NCBI GenBank assembly: GCA_015698045.1
Contig: BLAL01000054.1
Coordinates: 558,001 to 622,000 of the forward strand
Direction of reading: 5' to 3'
Length of the DNA: 64,000 nucleotides
DNA from: Rhizophagus clarus
Lineage: Eukaryota; Glomeromycota; Glomeromycetes; Glomerales; Glomeraceae
The notes beneath the pieces were generated by a model that was not told the origin of the DNA, did not search any database, and was given only the letters and a program-made list of their open reading frames with translations. The position numbers and the translations under genes are program-made. Positions 36,459-46,717 of this stretch are shown piece by piece (positions within the stretch are counted from its first letter, which is position 1; each line of letters opens with the position of its first letter).

Positions 36459-37496
36459 ATGCTGAGTATAATAAACGCAGAAACTTTTCTAAGGCTAAAA
36501 GCTTTATTCTTCCACAAAATTTTAGAGTTTTTCTTGGAGAAAATTTACAAAATATTATTAGTTTCCGTAATTCTTTTTATATATTTTCACCCTTCAATAC
36601 TTAATATTCAAACACATAATCAAGTTGAGAGTTATGGACAATCGTTATTAGCATTTAATAGCGTTCAAATAGTTGAATTACCTATTACTGAACTAAGAAT
36701 GCCAATAAAACATTCACTTTTGACTTCAGAATTGGGGGATAGAATAATAAAGTATATCGGTAGAGCAAAAATTGTTGATAAGAACTTACAAGTATTACAA
36801 ACTAGAACTAAAAGTTCTTTAGATAATTTAATCACATATTTATTATACGCGTTAAGAGTATATGCTAATCATAATAAATATTATCAAACCACGACTTTTA
36901 TGGAATCTGAACTAAGAGAGATGATCCTAGTCGTCCGATATACTCTCAAAAGGTAAATAATTCATATATTTGTTCTTTTTTTCTTTCCCCCATTTTTTTT
37001 TTTTTAAAAAAAAAAATATATATATATATATTTTAGTTTGGCAGATTTAAATGAAATTTCAATTGAATTACTTGATTTGACAACGTATGAATTAACGCGT
37101 TATAAAAGAGAATATAATATATTATTGGATAGCTTGTGGACAAAATTGGGTGGAAATTCGAGGAAGGTCCAAGATTATGAAGAAAATTTAAACTTGCTGA
37201 AGGACTTGGATGAACGCCTTCGTATTGCTTTATCACATATAGGAACTACTACACGTAATTTGGAATCTTTCCGATTAAGTTTGAATGAATTAAATAAACT
37301 AGTTAGCGTAACTGGAATGCCAATCAATATACATATTGAAATTGTTAAAAAAGGAGTAGGAAGATTGATATCAGAAGGAGGTGTTGGTAATGTTTCTTTA
37401 ATAAGCACTTTTATGACTTCAATTGAACTTAATTGGTCTGATACTTCAGTACCAACCTTCATTCACAATTTAATTAAGATTATTTTATCAGCTTGA
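36459..37496 (+). CDS. Membrane-anchored helical orphan protein
   Basis: Two exons, 36459-36952 and 37037-37496 (donor GTAAAT, acceptor TTTTAG), give 317 residues. I do not recognise the family. A hydrophobic helix of about 20 residues near residues 28-46 ('IYKILLVSVILFIYFHPSIL') would anchor it, with a short basic N-terminus. The rest is predicted as long amphipathic helices ('SLADLNEISIELLDLTTYEL', 'YEENLNLLKDLDERLRIAL', 'TTRNLESFRLSLNELNKLV') with a spectrin- or apolipoprotein-like texture. No catalytic motif is seen. It may be a membrane-bound coiled-coil protein. Its own TATA box and clean splice junction support it being expressed. Confidence 0.7.
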
Positions 37497-39121
37497 TACA
37501 ATCTTCAACATTCGATCCAACATCTAATTAATTATATTCCGTATAACACTGCATAAAGTATTATTCAATTGGACATCAATTCATGATTAATTCCGGACGT
37601 TCTAATATTTTTTGAACTTTGAAAGTAGTATATCATGCATACTTCAATACATAATTGTTCTGGATCGAATAGGGATTATTATATAACTTTTTAATTTTAT
37701 AACATGACTAGTCTAGTAGTACTCCTTACGTTATTACCCTCCCGGATATTACTCGATCTGCTCTGCCTGAGTACTGCGTGCAACGCTATACAGCATAATA
37801 ATTTTTTATTGTATATACTTGTAGGATCACACTGTACAATTTATTGAATAGCTTTATTAATGTATATAATAAAATTAATATAATTTATGAAAAGTAACTT
37901 TATCAAGCCATAAAATCATTGTAATATTAAATTGAATAAACAATTTATATACTTGCAAATTGAATGTACAAGTAACTTTTCCAAGTCATCAAATCATTAA
38001 AATAAACATATGACTAATTTTATAGTGTGATCGTGAGGTCTATAGTTACTATATGATACTAAAACACTTATTACATGTCTTTGAGATTGCGGTGCGGTAC
38101 AGTAGAAATAACCATATATATGTTAATAAGAGGTCCTTGTAAATATTATATAAATAATTATATACTGTCTCTACAAATAATGTTATCAAGTTCAAAGAGA
38201 TCAATTACAATCTTCACAAATAAATCCTAGATAACATCAAATTATAAATAATAATGCATTTTTTTTTTCTTACAATAAAAAAAATTATATTAAAAACACA
38301 ACTTACACATTTAAATTGTACTTTTTTTTAAACTGCAGAGAAAAGAGATAATCTGTATCATTAAAGTATTTCTGATGGAACGCGGTAAGCTCAATTGTTT
38401 CTAAAGGTCTGTCTCTCCGCCTTTAAAAAACTTTTATCTAAACAAAAGAAAGTGGAAGTTGTTGATCAGATGACTATTCTCTCTTCCAGTATCTTGATTT
38501 TTCATTTTTATGAGAATCTTGAATGATTTTCTTGTACGTCATTCCAAATTAATCCAATAGAAAACACCCAATGTTTAATTTGTCTTGTACGAAATTTTAA
38601 TCATCTACAGCAATTGACGCAGTTGATCTCTTTCGACCTTTGCACTGAAGATTGCGTATTTCTTGCTCATTCACCATCCATTTAAAGCCTCTAAGTACAC
38701 TCTCTCATAAGTCATTAATCGGTCGTTAAATAAAGTTTCTTCTAAACATCGCTCTATTCATGAAATTTATCACAGTTATTGGATAAGAATATTAAAAATA
38801 TCACTGTTCGGTGATATTCTAATATTCCTAACCAATAACTGCGTTATTATGCAAACTCCCAAGATCATGCTTAGTATGATGAGCTATCCTTTTAAGAGTA
38901 AATTTATCTATAAAATTTAAAATATATATGTAATATTTAATTAAATGATGTAATGCTTCAAAATATCAGATATTATGTAAAAATTTACATACCTTAATCT
39001 CACAGTATGCTAAAAACAGCATGATCCTATTTGGTTACATAATAATTAGTAATTTTTGACGCTTTTTTTTAATGCATTAACCCAATAATATTGACTTATG
39101 TAAAAAAAAATTGCGTTCATA
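37497..39121. other. Intergenic region with a long imperfect palindrome
   Basis: No gene was recognised. The notable structure is the hairpin at 38773-38841. The rest is AT-rich with no pattern I can support. Confidence 0.45.
38773..38841. repeat. 69-bp imperfect palindrome (hairpin)
   Basis: The left arm runs from CAGTTATTGG to AATATCAC and the right arm from GTGATATT to CCAATAACTG, with a six-base loop TGTTCG. The arms, about 31 nt each, differ at about three positions plus one extra base. Such a structure can be a solo MITE or give a small hairpin RNA. Confidence 0.8.
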
Positions 39122-39418
39122 TCAATCCCCTGACTGAAAATTTGCAAGAGTTAGTAGGACAATAACAGTTAAAATTATTGATAATCTGTTGATAATCTCA
39201 ATAAATTTGGGATTAGCATTCATTGTTAATTCTAGCAGAAATACTGAGATAAATAAATACATTTGAATATTTGTTTTTCTTGGTGTAAAAAATAAATTTA
39301 TTATAAAAATGTAAATAAAGATAATATATAAGATAATTATGAAAAATGAGAAAATTAAAATGTTCTTATTTATCATCCTTATCATATTAAACAAACCCAT
39401 ATATCCCATATTACCCAT
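39122..39418 (-). CDS. Possible small membrane protein
   Basis: A 98-residue frame starting 'MGNMGYMGLFNMIRM'. It is strongly hydrophobic, with two or three potential membrane helices ('ILIFSFFIIILYIIFIYIFI', 'YLFISVFLLELTM', 'LSIILTVIVLLTLA'). Such frames also arise by chance in AT-rich DNA, because TTT and ATT codons dominate. No relative is recognised. It lies downstream of the Arg-rich small frame on the same strand. Confidence 0.25.
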   Translation of the reverse strand: MGNMGYMGLFNMIRMINKNILIFSFFIIILYIIFIYIFIINLFFTPRKTNIQMYLFISVFLLELTMNANPKFIEIINRLSIILTVIVLLTLANFQSGD

Positions 39419-39864
39419 AATTCTTATTTCAAGAGGAGGTGTGAATAAATGTAGATCAATTCCGAATCGATAAGTCTAAATAAAGGAGGAAGGAATTAGA
39501 AAATTATTTATTTTTCAGTTGTCAAAAGTTTAATACTCTAGTAAGCTCTCGTCATTATTCCATCTCTTAATATATATATATATGTATGGCTCAAATAATT
39601 TCCCAAAGTATAATATAGTGTCGTATTGTTCAGTAAAGTATTTTTACCTTCTAACGCAATTAAATTAGGATGATGGTACGTATTTAAAAAGATCTTTTTC
39701 ACAAATTTACCGGCCAATTTGCGTTATAGATTATATTATTTATTAAGAATATTTGAGCCAAACATTTTTAAAACCAGTTGTTTGTGTAGTAATATAGATA
39801 ATTGGATTGTTGTCTGTCTTAATTCGGGAATAATATATTTATATATCGCATAGTATTTCTTACC

Positions 39865-40095
39865 TTATTCAAAATGAAAACCGTTGAAGAATCCATTGAT
39901 ATCTTCGTTATCGGTAATTTGGTAGGGGAGTTTTTCGATTAAATTTAAGAATTTTTTATTATCGTCAACAGGATTAATAAGGTTTATGGGGTTGGTGGGA
40001 TTGATGGGATTGATGGGTTGAACATGACGTGTTCTATTTCTGTCATTTCTTCTTCCATTCCTTCCATCCCTCCTTCTCCTCCTTCTAGCGTCCAT
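39865..40095 (-). CDS. Possible small Arg-rich protein
   Basis: A 76-residue frame with a very basic start ('MDARRRRRRDGRNGRRNDRN'), then a short repeat of Asn-Pro-Ile units ('PINPINPTNPINLINPV') and an acidic, hydrophobic tail. The Arg-rich part uses GGA, AGA and CGT codons in a GC-richer patch than its neighbourhood, which supports coding. The basic head could bind nucleic acid. No family is recognised, and further exons are possible because a GTAAGA donor-like site follows the stop. Confidence 0.35.
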   Translation of the reverse strand: MDARRRRRRDGRNGRRNDRNRTRHVQPINPINPTNPINLINPVDDNKKFLNLIEKLPYQITDNEDINGFFNGFHFE

Positions 40096-41840
40096 TTTTA
40101 ATTCTTATTTTTTTTATTATTATTATTTTTTTAATAAAGAAAAAGCTTTTTTTATTTTTCCTTAAAGTTTTCTTTGCTTAATTACAAAATAAATGGCAAC
40201 AAAGTTATTTATATATATATATATATATATGATTATTTATTTATTTTTTTTTTTTTTTATTTATTTTTTTTGTTTATTCCTACTTGGTTTTTATTAAATT
40301 TGAAAATTTTGAACATTTATTTTCACGAATGAATCAAATGATCCAAATCAAATCAAATCAAAATCAAAACCAATTTATTTATTTTTTTTTTTTTTGATAA
40401 CTCGGATCGAAAATTCTATAAGTGCTTCTTGATTGTTCTGTACCTTAGACATTTTTGGTAAGTTAGTATTAAGGGTAAGTCCGAATTATAAGCGTTCATG
40501 AGGTTTGATATGTTTGGATATACACAATACTGCAATAATTGTATTTAATATATTATTAATATTAATTTATATTATTATTAATTATAATTATTATTAATTG
40601 GAAAATGTCAACTATTTCTATTCCCACTACGCGAGGAGGAGTATCTGAACAAATAATTTGTAAGATATAATTTTATCATGTAATTTGTAACAATTTCTTT
40701 TTTTCAAACAAGGAAGTATGAATGTTAAACGCACTTTTTAGTTAGATTATTTGTATTCCGAATGTTCCAATAGTTTTTCCATATACTAATTCTCGTATTC
40801 TCGTGTCGGTGTTTTCATTCCGTATACGACTCCGCACAAATTTCCATTCCGAAATCTTGGCGCGCGTCCGTTACTAGAATCATAAAAAAGATTATTATTA
40901 ATTTTGAAACATCCATAACCCATTACATTACTATACTAAGTAACGGAGTTTAATTCCACCTCTTGAACTCCGTGTTAATCCATTAATAGAGTATATATTA
41001 AAAAACATTAGTTAAGAACATGGGTGCGCAGATCTACGAATTAATTATCACGTGAAGGAGTTCTTCTCCGGTGTGCCCTAGCCTAGGACCACTGGTCTAG
41101 AGTCATGTAAATATGTAATGGTATCACATTTCTATATTTAACCATGCATGAGGAAAGGTTTTTTTTACGCCTTTTACACCTTTTACGTTAATTAAATGGA
41201 ATAAAATATTTTAATTAATTGATCTTTATTATATACTTTATTATTATTATTTTTGATTTTTCTATCAAATTTTAAGAATTATAAATAAAGAAGGAAAATA
41301 AAGTTTTTAAGATTTTAACTTGTGTGCATTTATGTACGTTTCATAAACAATTATAAAGTAAAGTTTTGCATGAATTTTTATAATTTACATATTCAATGCA
41401 CAGAATTAACAAAATTTGCATGCAAAATTTCTTACAAGATTTAGTCGATTTATTGCATTTATTGCATGACTTTTAAATCGGAATCATTAAATACATTTAT
41501 CAGTTATCAGTTATGTTACGGTTAAAACGCGACTGATGTCACCAATTTTTTTTTTTTTTTTACGCGTTTCATTTACTTATATGGAAACCAAGGGAAATCA
41601 ATTTGTTACCGAAAACATTATGACATTAAAAATTTCCGAGATACAATCAAATGTAACCGAACCGGTTTTAACAAGATGAGAAAATTGAACCGAGTTTTTC
41701 CCAGTGTCATCCTTTCGCAAGATTATCATGTTTAATCCGAAACCAATTAGATTATACACTAACCAATTTGGGTGTACAGATCTAATTTAGGTACAGTATG
41801 TGAAGTTTTGAACTAAAACTAAAACATATACAATTTACAA
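40096..41840. other. Intergenic region with microsatellites and a candidate orphan exon
   Basis: It contains an AT microsatellite at about 40208-40232 and T-rich stretches to 40400. At 40605-40659 a short frame 'MSTISIPTTRGGVSEQII' ends exactly at a GTAAGA donor and looks like a first exon, but I could not find a continuing exon. A GC-richer patch at about 41020-41110 can fold (CTAGGACCA with TGGTCTAG), with no RNA family recognised. Confidence 0.4.
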
Positions 41841-42212
41841 ATGGAAAATTCTTTTTCTACTCTCGTTAAATATCTTACAGAAAAAATTTCAAAGTTAGTA
41901 ATATATCTATAGTTATTCCGTTATTTCCGTATTTGTATTTTATTTTAATTATTTAAACTTGTTCACATAAAAATTGTAGTCTTTCACCAGAAAAACGTTT
42001 TCTTATTGCAATAGCTGGTATTCCAGGAGCAGGTAAAACTACTTTAGCAAGAAAACTTGAAGAAAATGTAAATAATTTCGTCGGAAAACAAATTGCCATC
42101 AACGTATCAATGGACGGATATCATTATCCAAAAAAAATATTGGATACTTTTCCGGTATGGATTTTTTTAATTATTAAAAAGTTATTAATTGTTATATATT
42201 TATTTATTTATT

Positions 42213-42245
<33 letters not shown>

Positions 42246-42893
42246 CATTTATAAATGGAATAAAATTTAAATTAATTTACAAATACTGTATTAGAATGTT
42301 GAAGAAGCCTATGCTCGACGTGGAACACATTGGACATTTGATGCCGAAGGTAAATTAAATGTTATTATTATATAATATTTTTATTCATTATTTCATTCTT
42401 TATTTTTATAACAGGGCTTTATCAGCTTGTCACCAACCTTCAGGATCCAGCAAATCATCAAAAAGTCATTAATGCACCATCATTTGATCATGCCGTTGGC
42501 GATCCTATTGAAAATGATATAAAGATATTTCCAAGGTTTCATAATTTTTTCTTTTACGGATTTCTCTTAATTTTACTTTTATTTTGAAATAACAAAATTA
42601 TAATTTTTTATAGTCATCGACTGATAATTTTCGAAGGACTTTATCTTCATTTGAAGGAACCACAAATTTGGAAATCGATTGCTTTGAAAATGAACGAACT
42701 TTGGTTTTTACAAGTGGACCGTGAAATTGCAAGAAAAAGAATAATAAAAAGACATATAGAAAGTGGAATTTCTAATGATGAAGAAACGGCAGTATATAGA
42801 GTCGATAATAATGACTTCTTAAATGCGGATTACATACTAGAGAATAGCATGATTCCTACTAGAACTATCAATAACATTGATGAATATATGTGA
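41841..42893 (+). CDS. P-loop kinase of the uridine kinase / YFH7 group
   Basis: Five exons (41841-41893, 41980-42154, 42295-42349, 42415-42535, 42614-42893) give 227 residues. The Walker A motif is 'GIPGAGKTTLARKL' near residue 28. It is followed by 'VSMDGYHYPKKIL', the substrate-binding DGYH/DxFH motif of the uridine kinase / phosphoribulokinase superfamily. Next come 'ARRGTHWTFDAEG' and 'SFDHAVGDPIENDI', both typical of fungal YFH7-like kinases, then a Walker B-like 'LIIFEGLYL'. The lid region has 'VDREIARKRIIKRHIESGI'. The exact substrate of YFH7 enzymes is not established to my knowledge, so the reaction is inferred only as ATP-dependent phosphotransfer to a small molecule. The first exon is 53 nt, and the intron after it uses a GTTAGT donor. 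Confidence 0.92.
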
Positions 42894-43986
42894 TTGACAT
42901 GGCTCATTCCTAAATTGTATGGTGATACGATGGGAACGGGCAAGTACATGTATGGTTGATGTTACCATGTGTCGAATCGCGTTTCTTATTACACTAAAAT
43001 GTGTATTTATTCTAGATATAATTATAATTATAATTATATAAAACTCTCTTTTGTTCCTTTATTTTTTTTTTTTATTTTTATTTTTGGTTTTTTTTTTTTT
43101 TGTTTCATTTTTAAAGTAATTTTTGATTTATTTACTGCTTCAACTGTTTCATCTTTTGCAAGGGATTTTCAGCGAGCAAAGTTAAGTTTTAAAAGTATCA
43201 AAGTGCATAATACATAATTTTTACATTTTTCTTTATTACTTAATAATGCCTTTTCTTTCTTCAATTGTAAAACAATTAACCAATTGCAGCGCATTCACGC
43301 TTTTTTAGGAAAATTGTAAAAAATCCTTCTCTGCGAAAAACCTATCTAATAAATTAAATAATCCTTTTTTCGTTTGAAAATTTTTGGGGATCTCCTCAAT
43401 GCATGGTAATAAACGAAATCCGGAAAGAAAACCTGTTTATGGTTTATTTGGGTTCCGCCAAAGATAAAAATATCTCATAAATACAGGTTTTATAGTTCAT
43501 AAATAATTTAAACCGTTTAAATTACAAAAAAAAAAAAAAAATTTCACTTTTTTTTTTGAACTTTGTGAACAAATACCTTTAATTCAAACCTTAAAAAAAA
43601 AAAAAAAAATCTCAATGAATAAATGATTAAATAATAATTAATTAAAAAAAAAAATTATGATGATCATATAAAATTCGACATAAAATATCTCATAATTTTA
43701 TATCTAATTATAGTTAACTTAATGTAATAAATATCGTTAAATAATTTCGCCGGTTTTTTTATTATTTTAGTTTAGTGAAAGGTAGTACAATATGTATCAT
43801 TGTTCCAAATGTTCCCACTCTGCTTCCTTGTGTTTAAGTAGAACAAATCATTTTGTAATTCGTAAAATATAAATACTTTGTTAAGCTGTTCTCGCAAAAA
43901 AAAAAAAAAAAAAATTCTCTCCTGTTATTTCTTTTTTTTTTCCTTCTTTTTTTCTTTCTTACAAAAAAAAAATTTTTAAATTATAA
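42894..43986. other. Intergenic region
   Basis: AT-rich, with T runs at 43062-43110 and A runs at about 43527-43542, 43592-43608 and 43897-43914. No gene is supported. The last A run and T-rich stretch precede the start codon at 43987. Confidence 0.5.
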
Positions 43987-45114
43987 ATGTCATCGCTTGG
44001 CAATAACACAGTAGTTCCAACTATCGTCACCCCAAATCCTACTTCACCGGTTCCAAAGATGCCAAAAAGTAATCCATATGTACCCACTCTTGATAGTTCA
44101 TTAGCAAAATATACATACATAAAAGAAGATGGAGTTATAACAATATATAATTCAGGAAATCCGAGTAATAATGGACCAGAATTAATTCCGAAATATCAAA
44201 TTAAAACTCCAACTTCTTCGGATCCAAATGTTTGTATACAAGATTATTATAATAATAGTCAAATATATTGGAACGCTTTTCCAAGATTAAACGAAGTTAC
44301 TACTACTACTAATAATGATACCACCACCACCACAACTATTACTCCACTTCCAAATAATAAACATCAATTTTTAGGAGACAATTTAAATGTAAAACATCAT
44401 AGATTTAGTAATTTATCTACAGCTTCATTTGATTCAGTGAGTAGTAACGCAAGTGCATGTTCATTTAATAGTTCATCATCATCATTATCATTAAATGGGC
44501 TAAATAATAACGGCATGGATGGAATAAATAAATTAATTAAACCTACTTCTACTTGGGAAATTTCAAATTTATCGACTCCAAGTACTTTAGTGAAATATGA
44601 AAAATTATTAGGCGGTTACGTTGTATCTTGGAATGGTAGAATGTTTCTTTGGAAGATTGGTCGTACACCTAACAACAATCCTCCTGCTGGTCATAATAAA
44701 AAGAATAGATCTTCTTTTATAAATGCATATTCTTCCAGGAAAAATTCCAATGTTTTCTCCAATGGTTCTTTAATACCCGGTAATGATGGTGAAAGACAAA
44801 GTGAATTATATTGCGTTGAAGGTTTAAGTGGTCTAGGTGCAAGAGTGGCTGAATTTGAAAAAGAAACAAACATTCTTTACATTAATGTATCAAATAAAAT
44901 ATTAGATACTGATTCATATACTAAAAATAATAATTGTAAAGAAGAAGAATTATTAACTTCTTTTGAATCATTCATTTTAGTAACTGGTTTAATTGCCAAA
45001 AATTCTGCTAGAAAATTATCTAAAAAACTTCCAGAAAATCCTAATGATAAATATACCGAACCTCATTTATTTAATTACTCTCCTTTTTTTATGTTTTGTG
45101 GTTTCTGTACTTAA
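43987..45114 (+). CDS. Ser/Asn-rich orphan protein with a C-terminal beta-rich region
   Basis: Single exon, 375 residues. Residues 1-50 are Pro/Thr/Ser-rich. Residues 55-105 include 'YTYIKEDGVITIYNSG' and 'PKYQIKTPTSSDPNV', suggesting strands. Residues 115-185 are low-complexity Thr, Asn and Ser. Residues about 195-345 look structured: 'TWEISNLSTPSTLVKYEKLL' and 'GGYVVSWNGRMFLWKIGR', then a Ser/Asn insertion, then 'LYCVEGLSGLGARVAEFEKE' and 'LLTSFESFILVTGLIAKNSA'. The alternation of strands ending in a hydrophobic helix is reminiscent of a tubby-like/scramblase fold, but this is only a visual impression. The function is unknown. Confidence 0.75.
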   Translation: MSSLGNNTVVPTIVTPNPTSPVPKMPKSNPYVPTLDSSLAKYTYIKEDGVITIYNSGNPSNNGPELIPKYQIKTPTSSDPNVCIQDYYNNSQIYWNAFPRLNEVTTTTNNDTTTTTTITPLPNNKHQFLGDNLNVKHHRFSNLSTASFDSVSSNASACSFNSSSSSLSLNGLNNNGMDGINKLIKPTSTWEISNLSTPSTLVKYEKLLGGYVVSWNGRMFLWKIGRTPNNNPPAGHNKKNRSSFINAYSSRKNSNVFSNGSLIPGNDGERQSELYCVEGLSGLGARVAEFEKETNILYINVSNKILDTDSYTKNNNCKEEELLTSFESFILVTGLIAKNSARKLSKKLPENPNDKYTEPHLFNYSPFFMFCGFCT

Positions 45115-45366
45115 ATGAAGAAAATTATTGTATTTAAATGAGAAAGAAAAATTCATTCATTTTTTTTTTTTTTTTTATTATTACATATTATTATTATTAT
45201 TATTAATTACTTGTATTAATAACTTTTGTATATCTTTAATTTTAAATAAAATACATTACATCTAATATAGAATAATTTTTACATCATCAAATTCTTGCTA
45301 AATTTACCGAAACATACGCATGTATGCTATAAAATTGAAAAAAAAAAAAAAATTAATAATAATCGA

Positions 45367-46326
45367 TTAAATCTGTAAAAATGAAAATTTCAAATTAAAA
45401 CGAGATAAGTAATTACCTAAAATTAAAGCACCGACACCAGTTAAAGTACCAATCATATATTGTAAAATTTGAGCTTTAATTGTTTCCATTTGAGTTCTTA
45501 ATGCAGCTATTTCACTTTCAATTCTGGTACCAGTCTTAGTTAATTCTAATTCTAGACTACTTGTTTCTTCTCTAATTCTACCCTTTTCTAAATTTATATC
45601 TAATTTTACTCCCCCTTGAGTCTTTTTAATTTCTTCGTTTAATTTTTGTTTCAATTTATCAATTTCTGTTAATAACCTTTCATTTTCGATTTTTAACATA
45701 TTAAAATCACTTCTTTCTACAACCTGTAACTCAGATTTTAATTTTGAAATATCTACTTTGGCGGTATATATGGACTGGAAAATGTTAATACTAATTTAAA
45801 AGAAAGAAAAAAAAAACCCAAAAATTTTGATATGTTACCTTGTCTGTATCCGATTTAGTAACATATTCACTCGTTACACTTTGTAAACTATAAGATCATG
45901 AGATAAAAGAAAAAGAAGAAAAGATCATTTAGAATTGAATAATCTCTTTTTTTTTTTTTTTGAAAAAAAAAAATATGTATATGTGTATATGTATTTTTAC
46001 CTATTATTTATTACATCTGATAATGAATTCATTATAGCTTCGCTTTGTTGTCTTGTGAATCCCTCCCTTTCCAATCTTTCTACAAATGAATTTGTATCAA
46101 AATATTCTAATCCACTAACATTTGTATTACTAAACCGTCTTTGAATTATGGAGGAGTAAAGTATTCCATAATGTACTAAAGAAAATTTATTTATTTTTTG
46201 AGAATATTCGAAAGTGTAAAATATAAAAAATTTATATATATATATATATATAATACCTCTGGTTTGATCAAATTTTATTATTCTTGGAATAATATTAGAT
46301 ATTGAGCTAAATTTAATATTACGCAT
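45367..46326 (-). CDS. Mitochondrial coiled-coil protein (Fmp32/CCDC90, DUF1640 type)
   Basis: Four exons on the minus strand (46326-46257, 46175-46001, 45887-45839, 45774-45367) give 233 residues. The N-terminus is basic with Ser and Ile ('MRNIKFSSISNIIPRIIKF'), and 'IIQRRFSN' looks like a presequence cleavage region. Then comes the family block 'YFDTNSFVERLEREGFTRQQ' and 'SEAIMNSLSDVINNSLQSV'. A long Lys/Glu coiled coil of about 110 residues ends in one hydrophobic helix ('ILQYMIGTLTGVGALILG'). This is the layout of Fmp32 and MCUR1/CCDC90B, inner-membrane proteins linked to cytochrome oxidase assembly and calcium uptake. An alternative ending uses a 44-nt intron near 45425-45382 with a strong TTTTACAG acceptor and would replace the last 14 residues. 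Confidence 0.9.
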
Positions 46327-46717
46327 TAATCAAAAAAAAAAAAAGATGAAAGAGAAAGATATAAATTACGACCATGACTTTTTTATATTCCACAATAAAC
46401 CTATCGATTTCACGTGAAATCTATAAAAAACAATTACTGTGAAAGATTACGCAGATTATATATCCGGTTATAAATCACGTCAAAGTTTTTTGAGAGGTAT
46501 TACAAAAGAATTACAAAACCCATAAAGACTATAAAAATATTTTAAACTTAAATAAGTTTAACGTGTGGTTATTTTTTTTTTAAATATGATATAAATAATA
46601 AAAAAAAAAAAAATTAAGAGAAAATTTCCCACAACAAAATTTTTTAAAAAATTTTTTTTTTTTTTTTTTTTTAATAGACTTCTAACTTTTTTTAATTTGT
46701 GTTAAATAATAATAATA
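46327..46717. other. Divergent promoter region
   Basis: About 390 nt separate the divergently oriented mitochondrial coiled-coil gene and the F-box gene, so both promoters must lie here. A and T runs occupy 46600-46675. An AAT repeat immediately precedes the F-box ATG. Confidence 0.5.

Noticed and set aside
45382-45425. 44-nt GT...AG intron near the end of the Fmp32/CCDC90-like gene
   Set aside because: Splice signals are good, but reading through gives an equally plausible C-terminus, so it is left as an alternative.
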